NCBI GenBank assembly: GCA_964541085.1
Contig: CAZIPA010000005.1
Coordinates: 1 to 64,000 of the forward strand
Origin: UBA4644 sp964541085
GTDB lineage: Bacteria > Bacillota > Clostridia > Oscillospirales > Butyricicoccaceae
DNA: 64,000 nt
Direction: 5' to 3'
Of the stretch, positions 40,186-48,683 are shown piece after piece. Position 1 is the stretch's first letter. Each line of letters begins with the position of its first letter. The translations under genes and the position numbers were made by a program. A model generated the notes under the pieces. The model was not told the origin of the DNA. It saw only the letters and a list, made by a program, of their open reading frames with translations, and made no database searches.

Positions 40186-41410
40186 AATCCATTTCCTCCC
40201 CATTTCCTGCCGGAAGCAGTTCCGCCGGCAGAGCCTCCACATTTTTCAGCGTCCGCTGAATCTTCCGGGTGCGCACACCCACCAGCTTGTCCAGCTCATC
40301 GTTGGCCTGATTCAGCCGGTTTTTGGTATTTTCCAGCACAGACGCAAAGGTGTCGAATTCCGTCTTGACTGCGCCCAGCACCTTCCACACTTCGCCGGAG
40401 CGCTTTTGAATGGCCAGCGTCCGGAAGCCCATTTGCAGACTGTTCAGCAGCGCGCTCATGGTCGTAGGCCCGGCCAGCGTCACCTGATATTCCCGCTGAA
40501 GCGTTTCCGCCATACCGCCGCGGATCAGCTCTGCATACAGTCCTTCGGTGGGAATGAACAGAATGGCAAAATCCGTGGTGTTGGGCGGGTCGATGTATTT
40601 GGTATGTACATCCCGGGCAAAGCCCTTTACCCGCTGGAACAGCGCCTTTTTCGCGCTCTCCACCAGAGCGGGATCAGCGGTGTCATAGGCATCCAGCAGC
40701 TGCTGATAGGCATCCAGCGGGAACTTGGCATCCACCGGCAGCCACACAGGCTGGCCCTCCGTTCCCGGCAGACGAACGGCATACTCCACATTGGCCTGAC
40801 TGCCTTTTTTCGTAGCCACATTGGCGGCATATTGCTCGGGAGCCAGTATCTGCTCCAGAATCGCGCCCAGCTGAATCTCTCCCAGCATACCCCGGGTCTT
40901 CACATTGGACAGCACCTTTTTCAGATCGCCCACACCGGAGGCCAGCGTCTGCATTTCGCCCAGCCCTTTATATACCGCTTCCAGCCGCTGAGAAACCTGC
41001 TGGAAGGATTCGCTGAGTTTTCTGTCCAGCGTTTCCTGCAATTTTTCGTCCACGGTGGCACGAATGCCGTCCAGCTGCTGCTGGCTGGCCGTCTGCATCC
41101 GGCTGAGGCTGTCCGTCATGCTGCGGCGCAGCTGCTCCAGCTTTTGTTCCGTCTGCATGGCAACGGCGTATTGTTCACTCTTCATGGAGGAAAGCGCACT
41201 CTCCAGCGCACGGGTCAGAGCCTCCTGCCGTGCCTGCATGGCAGCGTCATTCTTTCCGCTTTCCCGCAGCAGCTCTTCTACAGTTTTCAGCAGCGCAGAC
41301 TGCGCCTCCTGCGTTTTTGCCGTGCGGCTCTGCCGTGTCAGAAGCAACAGCAGCAGCACAATACAGACCGTCAGCAAAATCAGCGCCGCAATGATGAACA
41401 GCTTTGTCAT
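40178..41410 (-). CDS. rmuC: DNA recombination protein RmuC
   Basis: Protein of 410 residues. An N-terminal membrane helix (about 5-26) is followed by a long coiled coil (about 30-160) and the RmuC nuclease-like domain beginning near GDLKKVLSNVKTRGMLGEIQL. DAKFPLDAYQ is the family hallmark. Start: ATG at 41410, eight bases after GGAG, is preferred to GTG at 41416. RmuC limits inversion at short repeats in E. coli. Confidence 0.92.
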   Translation of the reverse strand: MTKLFIIAALILLTVCIVLLLLLLTRQSRTAKTQEAQSALLKTVEELLRESGKNDAAMQARQEALTRALESALSSMKSEQYAVAMQTEQKLEQLRRSMTDSLSRMQTASQQQLDGIRATVDEKLQETLDRKLSESFQQVSQRLEAVYKGLGEMQTLASGVGDLKKVLSNVKTRGMLGEIQLGAILEQILAPEQYAANVATKKGSQANVEYAVRLPGTEGQPVWLPVDAKFPLDAYQQLLDAYDTADPALVESAKKALFQRVKGFARDVHTKYIDPPNTTDFAILFIPTEGLYAELIRGGMAETLQREYQVTLAGPTTMSALLNSLQMGFRTLAIQKRSGEVWKVLGAVKTEFDTFASVLENTKNRLNQANDELDKLVGVRTRKIQRTLKNVEALPAELLPAGNGEEMDYV

Positions 41411-41412
41411 GG

Positions 41413-42150
41413 TCACAGCTCCAGATGCTCATAAATGATGCCGTCGCAAAGCCGCTCTGCCTTTTTCAGATCGGCCTCGTTCCGGATGGTCCAGCCCAAC
41501 AGCGGCAGCCCGTGCTTTTTGCAGGCAAGGCGCAGCCTGTAATCAATTTTCTGAATGTCAAAGGCGATAAAATCCGGGCGGCTCAGGGCGTTGAACATCA
41601 GGTGACGGGAATAGAACTTGAAGTTCCGGTTTTCATCATCCAGATTGCCCAGCTGTCCCCGGATATACTGGGGTGCGTGACGATGCAGCCACACCAGCAC
41701 CTCCGGATTGAAGGATTCCAGAATAAACTCTCCCTGATAAGAGGCCAGACGGCGAATCAGAATCGGCTCCAGCCGGCCTACATCGCCCAGCCGTTCGCTC
41801 TTGATTTCCAGCAGCAGCGGCACCTTTCCGTCCACCAGCTCCAGAACCTCATCCAGCGTGGGAATCTGGCAATCCGTTCCCAGCAGACGCAGCTTGCGCA
41901 GATCTGCCAGTGACCATTCCTCTACAATCCCGGGAACGCCGGTCATGCGCTTCAGCTGAAAATCGTGAAGCACCACCAGCTGCTGATCCGCCGTGGCGTG
42001 CAGATCCAGCTCGATGGCCTTGCCGCAGTCGATCGCCCGCTGAAATGCCGGAAGGGAGTTTTCGGGAATGCCCTGCTCCCGGTCGTGCAGGCCACGATGG
42101 GCCACCTGACGAAAGAGATGGATAAACTCTGCTCTGTTTTGCTGCTTCAT
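41413..42150 (-). CDS. Glycerophosphodiester phosphodiesterase
   Basis: GDPD-family hydrolase of 245 residues without signal peptide, so cytosolic. AHRGLHDREQGIPENSLPAFQRAID gives the first His and the metal-binding Glu; IELDLHATADQQLVVLHD gives the second catalytic His. It hydrolyses glycerophosphodiesters to glycerol-3-phosphate and alcohol. The start at 42150 follows GGGGAGG. It has its own promoter; rmuC follows with an overlapping ribosome binding site. Confidence 0.9.
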   Translation of the reverse strand: MKQQNRAEFIHLFRQVAHRGLHDREQGIPENSLPAFQRAIDCGKAIELDLHATADQQLVVLHDFQLKRMTGVPGIVEEWSLADLRKLRLLGTDCQIPTLDEVLELVDGKVPLLLEIKSERLGDVGRLEPILIRRLASYQGEFILESFNPEVLVWLHRHAPQYIRGQLGNLDDENRNFKFYSRHLMFNALSRPDFIAFDIQKIDYRLRLACKKHGLPLLGWTIRNEADLKKAERLCDGIIYEHLEL

Positions 42151-42189
42151 ATGGCACAGCCTCCCCATTCTGCATATTTTACAGACTGT

Positions 42190-42218
42190 ATTGTATCACA
42201 GTTTGCCGCCGGTGGCAA
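42190..42218 (-). promoter_or_regulatory. Promoter of the GDPD-rmuC-tgt operon
   Basis: On the minus strand TTGCCA (42218-42213), 17-bp spacer, TACAAT (42195-42190). Confidence 0.72.
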
Positions 42219-42246
42219 CGGTCGGCACAAGTTTTTCCGAAAAGAG

Positions 42247-42275
42247 AAAAAGACCGGGGCCCGCAGGCTCCGGTC
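42247..42275 (-). terminator. Terminator after the lipoprotein pair
   Basis: GACCGGGGCC (42252-42261) pairs with 42266-42275 (one G-U) around a 4-nt loop; on the minus strand TTTTTC follows. Confidence 0.85.
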
Positions 42276-42289
42276 CTGAAAAGAAACGG

Positions 42290-44554
42290 TCAGCGTTGTT
42301 CATCCAAACAGAGCTGCACACGGTTTTGTATGGCTTTGGCGGCAGTCTGCGCGTCCTGCTGGCCGGCGAAGAAACGGTTGATTTCGTCACGGAGGATGGC
42401 GGCGATGGTTTCCTGCGGGCGGACAACCACGGTGGCGCCCTCAATCAGAGCGTAAAATGCGTCAATGTCCTCCTGTGTCCAGGGGGCGATCTTCACATCT
42501 TCCCCGTAAGGATTTACAATATATGAGGTATGTTCAACGCCTGTCGTGTACCACTGATCCACATAGGTCTGCACCATTGCATCAAACACGGTTTTGTTGG
42601 TAGGCATACTGTGTACGGTTGCTGTCTCGCCAGGACGGTCAAAATCCTGATTTTCCGGCAGCAGCACGGTGCGCAGAAAGCTCCAGGCGGCCTCCTTGTT
42701 TTTTCCGGTGGAGGCCATGGCCAGCTGAAGCTGGGGCTGGAAGGCAGCGCCATTACCGGGAAGCCCGGGATAGCCCTTCCAGACAACGGTTTCCTTGTAG
42801 CCGACCCGAGTGACCATGCCAGAATCCCAGTCGCTTACGCTATTCAATTCATAGTAGGTAAACAGCTCCTTGCCTTCCGGCATCCAATAATGGGGGCCAT
42901 CACCCCGCTTGCGGTTGATCTCCTCCGGGTAAAGCATCAGATATTCCATGGCTTCGATAAACTCCGGGCTGTCAAAGCGGGCAGTCCCCTCTGCCCAGTT
43001 AATATAATTTCCAATATACAGCTCCAGAAACACATCCAGCGCATAGGCACGGTCAAAATAGATATTTCCGTAGCTTTCCAGCTCGGGCGTGTTTTTCACC
43101 AGCTGCGCAAACTCCGCAAAGCTCCAACCGGGCTTCTCACCCACCAGCGCCTTCAGTCCCAGCGTGGTCTTGAGTGTGAAGCCCCGGGTAACGGTGTAAA
43201 GCTTGCCGCCAATGCTCATAGCATCAAACAGCGGCTCCACCAGCGCATCCCGGCCCAGCTGGTCATCTGCATCAATATAAGGCCACAGGTCTTCCAGATA
43301 GCCCCGGTTGACCAGCGTCTGCTCGTCCACACCCTCCATGCAGAACAGGTCGGGCATATTACCGGCATTCAAATCGGTGGTCAGACGGTCAATGCCCTCT
43401 GCGGAAGCGGTGGTATAGTCCCGAACTACGATCCGGCAGTCGGCGCTCTGGCGGTTGAATTTCTGAATCGCCCGGGAAAGCGCCTCGGGCAGCTGGCGAC
43501 AGGCAATGGTCAGGGTGGTTTTTTCTGCGTAAGGATCGGTTTCATGCCATTCCAAAAGTGCCAGATCGCCGCCCAGATCATCGCTGTAGGTGAGCACACT
43601 GAAGCTTTTATCATCTACAACGGTAAAAGCCCGAATCCCTGTGCCGTCCACATCGCAGTTGATCCAGCTGAGAATCTGTGTGGCGGTGCCGGGTTTGTCT
43701 TCTCTGCCCAGCTTGATGCCGTAAAGAGACAAATCCGTGGCGCAGAACAGGTCATACTCGCTGTTGCCAGTGTAAAAGCCGCCGTTGCGGGGATCGCCCT
43801 CCTGCAAGCAGGGTAGTTTACACAGAGTTTGCATTTTTTCCGATTCCAGATCAGGCTGCCATACCGTCCACATAGCACTTTCCAGATTTTACAGGAAAAG
43901 AACGACTCGCCCGTCCGAAAGCTGGGTCATATGATGGTAGCCGCCCGCTTCTTCAAAAACCTTATTGCCCTGTGCATCCACAATGAAAAAATCGCCGTTT
44001 TCCATCAGCACACAGGTGTTTCCGCCGGCATCGAGAATCATGCTCTGAATGCCATAGTATGTGTACAGATCACTTAATGATAATTCCCAACGCACATGAA
44101 AACCGGCGTCCATAGAGAGCAAATAGCAGCTGGGATAACCTCCGGAGGCTGAGCTGAAGCGCATCAATATGGAATAATTATCGGATTCATCCACAGCAAT
44201 GCCAATAATATCGCCACACCGCAAATGCATGGAAGCGGCATATTCCTCCAACTTTACAATCAATGACGAGTAGATTAAAAGCTCTCCACTCTTGACATCT
44301 ATTTTGGCAAGTCGGCCAGCCAGGGTCTCAAGCGTTTTTACGCTTGTAGTTACCTGTTCGCCCGTAATATAATAAAAGCCACCATTTGCGGTTTCAGCTG
44401 TATAGATTCCACCACTGGTTCTCGGAATGCTGTGAACTGCGCTGTAATGATTTTCATTCTCGGGACGATAGCTGATGCCGTTCTGCGATTGGCCGCAGGC
44501 GGAAAGGGTCAGCAGCAGCAGCACCGTGAGCAAGACGGTAAAGATGCGTTTCAT
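42290..44554 (-). pseudogene. Solute-binding-domain lipoprotein, copy A, interrupted by an in-frame stop
   Basis: Paralog of the gene at 44594-46861 and the same overall length. It opens at 44554 with a lipoprotein signal (lipobox LSAC, Cys20) after GAGAGGA. After codon 221 a TAA (43891-43889) interrupts the frame where copy B has Gln-Gln. Reading continues in the same frame, without indel, to 42290, so this is a point lesion. The distal part contains an SBP_bac-type domain. An ATG at 43873 with GGAAAG upstream could restart translation, but that product would lack an export signal. Inactivation looks recent because the rest of the frame is open. Confidence 0.8.
42678..43321. repeat. 644-bp perfect repeat, copy 1 (gene-conversion tract)
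   Basis: Compared base by base with 44982-45625 (constant offset 2304) I see no mismatch. Mismatches resume at once on both sides (42677 and 43322), and the 5' thirds of the two genes are strongly diverged. The other copy is at 44982-45625. Confidence 0.85.
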
Positions 44555-44593
44555 TCAGATTCCTCTCTTCAGTTTTGGCGGCGAATGCGGCTT

Positions 44594-46861
44594 TCAGCTC
44601 TGTTCATCCAAACACAACTGCACACGGTTTTGGATGGCTTTGGCGGCAGTCTGCGCATCCTGCTGGCCGGCGAAGAAACGGGTGATTTCGTCCCGGAGAA
44701 TACCGGCAATCATTTCCTGCGGGCGGACAACCACGGTGGTACCCTCGATCAGGGCGTAAAATGCGTCAATGTCCTCCTGTGTCCAACGGTCGATCTTCAC
44801 ATCCTCCCCGTAAGGATTTACAGCAGATGAGGTGAAATCAACGCCGGTCGTGTACCACTGATCCACATAGGTCTGCACCATTGCGTCAAACACAGCTTTG
44901 TTGGTGGGCATACTGTGTACGGTTGCTGTCTCGTCTGGACGGTCAAAATCCTGATTTTCCGGCAGCAGCACGGTGCGCAGGAAGCTCCAGGCGGCCTCCT
45001 TGTTTTTTCCGGTGGAGGCCATGGCCAGCTGAAGCTGGGGCTGGAAGGCAGCGCCATTACCGGGAAGCCCGGGATAGCCCTTCCAGACAACGGTTTCCTT
45101 GTAGCCGACCCGAGTGACCATGCCAGAATCCCAGTCGCTTACGCTATTCAATTCATAGTAGGTAAACAGCTCCTTGCCTTCCGGCATCCAATAATGGGGG
45201 CCATCACCCCGCTTGCGGTTGATCTCCTCCGGGTAAAGCATCAGATATTCCATGGCTTCGATAAACTCCGGGCTGTCAAAGCGGGCAGTCCCCTCTGCCC
45301 AGTTAATATAATTTCCAATATACAGCTCCAGAAACACATCCAGCGCATAGGCACGGTCAAAATAGATATTTCCGTAGCTTTCCAGCTCGGGCGTGTTTTT
45401 CACCAGCTGCGCAAACTCCGCAAAGCTCCAACCGGGCTTCTCACCCACCAGCGCCTTCAGTCCCAGCGTGGTCTTGAGTGTGAAGCCCCGGGTAACGGTG
45501 TAAAGCTTGCCGCCAATGCTCATAGCATCAAACAGCGGCTCCACCAGCGCATCCCGGCCCAGCTGGTCATCTGCATCAATATAAGGCCACAGGTCTTCCA
45601 GATAGCCCCGGTTGACCAGCGTCTGTTCATCCACACCCTCCATGCAGAACAGGTCGGGCATATTGCCTGCGTTCAGGTCGGCAGTGAGCCGGTCGACACC
45701 CTCTGCGGAAGCGGTGGTATAGTCCCGCACCACGCTCCGGCAGTCGGCGCTCTGGCGATTGAACTTCTGAATCGCCCGGGACAGCGCTTCCGGCAGCTGA
45801 CGGCAGGCAATGGTCAGGGTGTTTTTTTCCGCATAAGGGTCAGTCTCCTGCCATTCCAAAAATGCCAGATCGGCACCTAAGTCTGCGCTGTGGGTAATGA
45901 TGGCAAAACTGTTATCGTCCACCACGGTAAAATCCAGAATGCCTGTGCCGTCCACATCGCAGTTGATCCAGCTGAGAATCTGTGTGGCCGTGCCGGGTTT
46001 GTCCTCCGTGCCCAGCTTTACGCCGTAAAGAGAAAGGTCCGTGGCGCAGAACAGATCATATTCGCTGTTGCCGGCATAAAATCCGCCGTTTCTGGGGTCG
46101 CCTTCCTGAAGGCGGGGGAAGGTACAAAGAGTCTGGAATCCATTGCCCCCTTTTTCCAGATCAGGCAGCAGGACTTTCCATGTATCGACATTCTGTTGAA
46201 ACAGCACTACCCGGCCATCTGAGAGCCGGGTCATATGATGATAGCCATCGGTGCTGGTGAAAATCCTCCTGCCTTTTTCATTCACAATATAAAAATCGCC
46301 GTTTGCAACAAGCAGATAGGTGTTTCCCTGGTCATCACGAATCAAGTTTTGGATTTCATAGAGAATATATTCGTCACTCAGACGGACATTCCATTGGACA
46401 GTGCCATCTGCCATCATGGAAATCAATCGGCAGTGGACAGGCTCGCCTCTCGGATTCAGCTGTACCACGGCGGACATGATATCATCCCGCCCAACGGTGA
46501 GCGCCATAATTCCTTCACAAACGGCTTTTTGTGTGTCTGCAAACTCCTCCAACGCTACAAAATAACCCTCATAGCGCAGCTCTTCCTGTGTTTCAATGTT
46601 CACTTCCGCCAAACGGGTGGGAATCACTGATTTGTTATCCGGTCTCTGCTGATTGGTGATATAGTACAGGCTATTGTCCGAAAAGCTTGCATATTTGATA
46701 CCGGCGGTGTTCCTCGGAATTGTGTGGACGGCACGATAATAGTTTTTTGCTTCGGAAGTGCGATCCACACCATCTTGCATTGTACCGCAGGCGGAAAGGG
46801 TCAGCAGCAGCAGTATCATCGCTATTATTGCATATGGGCTTCTTTGTTTCACAGGATTCAC
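44594..46861 (-). CDS. Lipoprotein with N-terminal repeat domain and solute-binding domain, copy B
   Basis: Exported lipoprotein of 755 residues with lipobox LSAC (Cys25). Residues about 30-320 are beta-rich with propeller-like phrases (GYHHMTRLSDGRVVLF, NGDFYIVNEKGRRIF). From about 345 (LTIACRQLPEALSRAIQKFN) to the end is a type-1 extracellular solute-binding domain with the usual MPDLFCMEG, GGKLYTVTRGF and KEAAWSFLRTVL segments. No ABC permease or ATPase lies near. A GTG start at 46861 follows GAAAGG. Could bind sugar or peptide, or act as a sensor; the fusion to a propeller-like domain makes simple uptake uncertain. Copy A follows 39 bp downstream. Confidence 0.82.
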   Translation of the reverse strand: MNPVKQRSPYAIIAMILLLLTLSACGTMQDGVDRTSEAKNYYRAVHTIPRNTAGIKYASFSDNSLYYITNQQRPDNKSVIPTRLAEVNIETQEELRYEGYFVALEEFADTQKAVCEGIMALTVGRDDIMSAVVQLNPRGEPVHCRLISMMADGTVQWNVRLSDEYILYEIQNLIRDDQGNTYLLVANGDFYIVNEKGRRIFTSTDGYHHMTRLSDGRVVLFQQNVDTWKVLLPDLEKGGNGFQTLCTFPRLQEGDPRNGGFYAGNSEYDLFCATDLSLYGVKLGTEDKPGTATQILSWINCDVDGTGILDFTVVDDNSFAIITHSADLGADLAFLEWQETDPYAEKNTLTIACRQLPEALSRAIQKFNRQSADCRSVVRDYTTASAEGVDRLTADLNAGNMPDLFCMEGVDEQTLVNRGYLEDLWPYIDADDQLGRDALVEPLFDAMSIGGKLYTVTRGFTLKTTLGLKALVGEKPGWSFAEFAQLVKNTPELESYGNIYFDRAYALDVFLELYIGNYINWAEGTARFDSPEFIEAMEYLMLYPEEINRKRGDGPHYWMPEGKELFTYYELNSVSDWDSGMVTRVGYKETVVWKGYPGLPGNGAAFQPQLQLAMASTGKNKEAAWSFLRTVLLPENQDFDRPDETATVHSMPTNKAVFDAMVQTYVDQWYTTGVDFTSSAVNPYGEDVKIDRWTQEDIDAFYALIEGTTVVVRPQEMIAGILRDEITRFFAGQQDAQTAAKAIQNRVQLCLDEQS
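44982..45625. repeat. 644-bp perfect repeat, copy 2 (gene-conversion tract)
   Basis: Partner of 42678-43321 inside the intact paralog. It encodes part of the solute-binding domain (about residues 413-627 of copy B). Confidence 0.85.
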
Positions 46862-46881
46862 GCACCTTTCGCAATGATATG

Positions 46882-46901
46882 AAAAAAGGGCTTGCCGGCC
46901 C
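46882..46901 (-). terminator. Possible attenuator in the lipoprotein leader
   Basis: On the minus strand GGGC (46901-46898) pairs with GCCC (46891-46888), followed by TTTTTT (46887-46882). A short stem located between the promoter at 46945-46973 and the start at 46861. Confidence 0.4.
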
Positions 46902-46944
46902 CGCTCTTTTCGTTTCTTACGCCGCTTACACTTTCTTAGTCTAT

Positions 46945-46973
46945 ATTATAGCAGAGCACGCTGCACCGGTCAA
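46945..46973 (-). promoter_or_regulatory. Promoter of the lipoprotein operon
   Basis: On the minus strand TTGACC (46973-46968), 17-bp spacer, TATAAT (46950-46945). The 449-bp gap 46862-47310 holds this promoter, an AT-rich stretch without genes, and the CNNM promoter and leader on the other strand. Confidence 0.85.
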
Positions 46974-47068
46974 GTGTTTTTTAGAAAAAACATCTTCACT
47001 TTACCATGCAAAATGCACTGCACCGACACGGTATGACCTTACCTCAAAAAAAATTTACACGCCGCTGC

Positions 47069-47096
47069 TTGACTTTTGGCGGAAACACGGTATAGT
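47069..47096 (+). promoter_or_regulatory. Promoter of the CNNM/CorC transporter
   Basis: TTGACT (47069-47074), 16-bp spacer, TATAGT (47091-47096). Predicted transcription start about 47103, leaving a leader of about 208 nt. Confidence 0.78.
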
Positions 47097-47102
47097 ATAA
47101 GC

Positions 47103-47272
47103 TGATGTATTTTACGAAAGGAGTTGGTTTGTTTGGATCCGCTTCCCCGAAGTACTGGGAGCACACTGTCAGTTGAGCCTCTGACCCGGCGTTGTATGTT
47201 CCGGGCGGTTCCCCGGTTCCGCACCTTTACCGTGATCCTGCGGTAAAACCGGACCGCAGCTGCCGTTTTTTT
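47103..47272 (+). promoter_or_regulatory. Structured leader with alternative hairpins (candidate attenuator)
   Basis: Hairpins in order: 47168-47172 with 47181-47185; 47185-47189 with 47201-47205; 47205-47208 with 47219-47222; then either TTACCG/CGGTAA (47227-47232 with 47241-47246) or a terminator-like stem CTGCGGT/ACCGCAG (47238-47244 with 47253-47259) followed by seven T (47266-47272). The last two share bases 47241-47244 and exclude each other. I recognise no known riboswitch class; M-box, yybP-ykoY and fluoride signatures are absent. Confidence 0.5.
47133..47246 (+). CDS. Possible 37-codon leader peptide
   Basis: AAAGGAG (47117-47123) lies nine bases before a TTG that opens a 37-codon frame beginning Met-Asp-Pro-Leu-Pro-Arg and ending in TAA at 47244-47246, inside the terminator 5' arm. 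The peptide is rich in Arg and Pro. A ribosome reaching the stop would cover the terminator stem. A competing TTG at 47129 gives only 15 codons. The acidic-Pro-Leu-Pro-Arg opening recalls the Mg2+-responsive leader peptide MgtL of enterobacteria, but likeness over a few residues may be chance. Confidence 0.35.
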   Translation: MDPLPRSTGSTLSVEPLTRRCMFRAVPRFRTFTVILR

Positions 47273-47310
47273 GAAACATCAACGATTATTATGGAGGTTC
47301 TATCTGAATT

Positions 47311-48621
47311 ATGTTCAAACAGCTTATTTTACAGGTCATATTGATTCTGCTCAATGCATTTTTTGCCGCAACGGAAATCGCCGTGATTTCGCTGAACGAG
47401 AAAAAGGTTCGTGCGCTGGCCGGCGAAGGTGACAAGCGTGCCGGAAAAATGCTGAAGATCATTGAATCGCCGACCCAATTCCTTTCCACCATCCAGATCG
47501 GCATTACGCTGGCGGGCTTTTTGGGCTCTGCATTTGCGGCGGACAACTTTGCCGAGACCTTTTCTGCGTTTCTCGTCCGTGTTTTTCACATTGCACCCCA
47601 GCACGCAGGCACCATGAATACCGTGGCCGTTGTGGCGGTTACGCTGATCCTCTCCTACTTCACCCTGATTTTCGGTGAGCTGGTGCCCAAGCGCATTGCC
47701 ATGAAGCACAAGGAAAAGCTTGCCAATGCAGTCTGCGGGCTGATTTCCGTGCTGGCCACGGTTCTGCGGCCCATCATCTGGTTCCTGACGGCTTCCACCA
47801 ACGCCGTGCTGCGGCTGTTCGGTATCAATCCCAACGAAAAGGAAGAGCCTGTGTCCGAGGAGGATATTGTGCTGATGCTGGATGCCGGCGGCGATGAGGG
47901 TACGCTGGATCAGGATGACATTGCCTACATCAAAAATGTGTTCAAGCTGGACCGCATGACGGCGGAGGATGTGATGACACCCTGGAAATCGGTGGTTTTC
48001 ATCACGGAAAATTCCACAGAAGAGGAAATTGTTTCCATCATCAAAACGGAAGCCTATTCCCGCATCCCGGTGTATGATGCCCGGGAGGATCGGATTCTGG
48101 GAATCCTTCACACCCGGGATTATCTGCTGGAGCGGCGCAGCCCCGGCTTTTCCATCCAACAGGTGCTGCATGAGCCGGTCATTGTGCCGGAGACGCTGAA
48201 TCTGGACACGCTGTTTAAGGAAATGCAGCAGCAGCACAATCACATGGTCATTCTGGTAAACGAGTATGGCGAGACCTCTGGTATCGTTTCCATGGAGGAC
48301 ATTCTGGAAGAGATCGTCGGCGAAATCTGGGACGAGCGGGACGAGGAGGTTTCGGAAATCACCGAGACCGGCAAGAATACCTATCGGGTGCTGTCCGCTG
48401 CCTCTGCGGAGGATTTCTTTGAGTTCTTCGCTCTGGAGGATTCGGAAACGGAGGCCGCCACGGTCAACGGCTGGCTGACGGAGCAAATGGGACGGATTCC
48501 CAAGGTGGGCGAAACCTTTACCTTCCGCAATCTGAAGATCACCGTCACCCGTGCCGACGAGCTGATGACCCACGAACTGACCGTTCACGCGGAAGTCCTT
48601 CCTTCCGATTCCGCAGAATAA
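47311..48621 (+). CDS. CNNM/CorC (HlyC)-family transporter
   Basis: Membrane protein of 436 residues. The DUF21/CNNM domain (1-185) has about four hydrophobic segments (5-25, 60-80, 100-125, 140-165) with the acidic pattern NAFFAATEIAV and FGELVPKRIA. Two CBS domains (about 215-335) contain the typical VMTPW and TSGIVSMEDILEEIVGEIWDE. A CorC_HlyC domain ends the protein. Relatives (MpfA, YhdP-type) export Mg2+; older annotations say hemolysin. GGAGG lies 13 bases before the ATG, a long spacing. The structured leader suggests RNA-level control. Confidence 0.9.
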   Translation: MFKQLILQVILILLNAFFAATEIAVISLNEKKVRALAGEGDKRAGKMLKIIESPTQFLSTIQIGITLAGFLGSAFAADNFAETFSAFLVRVFHIAPQHAGTMNTVAVVAVTLILSYFTLIFGELVPKRIAMKHKEKLANAVCGLISVLATVLRPIIWFLTASTNAVLRLFGINPNEKEEPVSEEDIVLMLDAGGDEGTLDQDDIAYIKNVFKLDRMTAEDVMTPWKSVVFITENSTEEEIVSIIKTEAYSRIPVYDAREDRILGILHTRDYLLERRSPGFSIQQVLHEPVIVPETLNLDTLFKEMQQQHNHMVILVNEYGETSGIVSMEDILEEIVGEIWDERDEEVSEITETGKNTYRVLSAASAEDFFEFFALEDSETEAATVNGWLTEQMGRIPKVGETFTFRNLKITVTRADELMTHELTVHAEVLPSDSAE

Positions 48622-48639
48622 ATCGTATCTATAAAGCAA

Positions 48640-48668
48640 CTGCCGCAGAGAAGCTCTGCGGCAGTTTT
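48640..48668 (+). terminator. Terminator after the CNNM gene
   Basis: CTGCCGCAGAG (48640-48650) pairs perfectly with 48654-48664 across a 3-nt loop, followed by TTTT. The minus-strand side lacks a T run. Confidence 0.88.
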
Positions 48669-48683
48669 GTATCTGTATGGATA

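Noticed and set aside
43871..43891. Programmed stop-codon read-through or two separate genes in lipoprotein copy A
   Set aside because: No selenocysteine-type hairpin or read-through context was evident and the stop is TAA. The second part would lack a signal peptide. A plain nonsense mutation fits best.
47103..47272. Leader as a known riboswitch (M-box, yybP-ykoY, fluoride, ydaO)
   Set aside because: None of the conserved core sequences of these classes could be found by eye; kept only as an unclassified leader.
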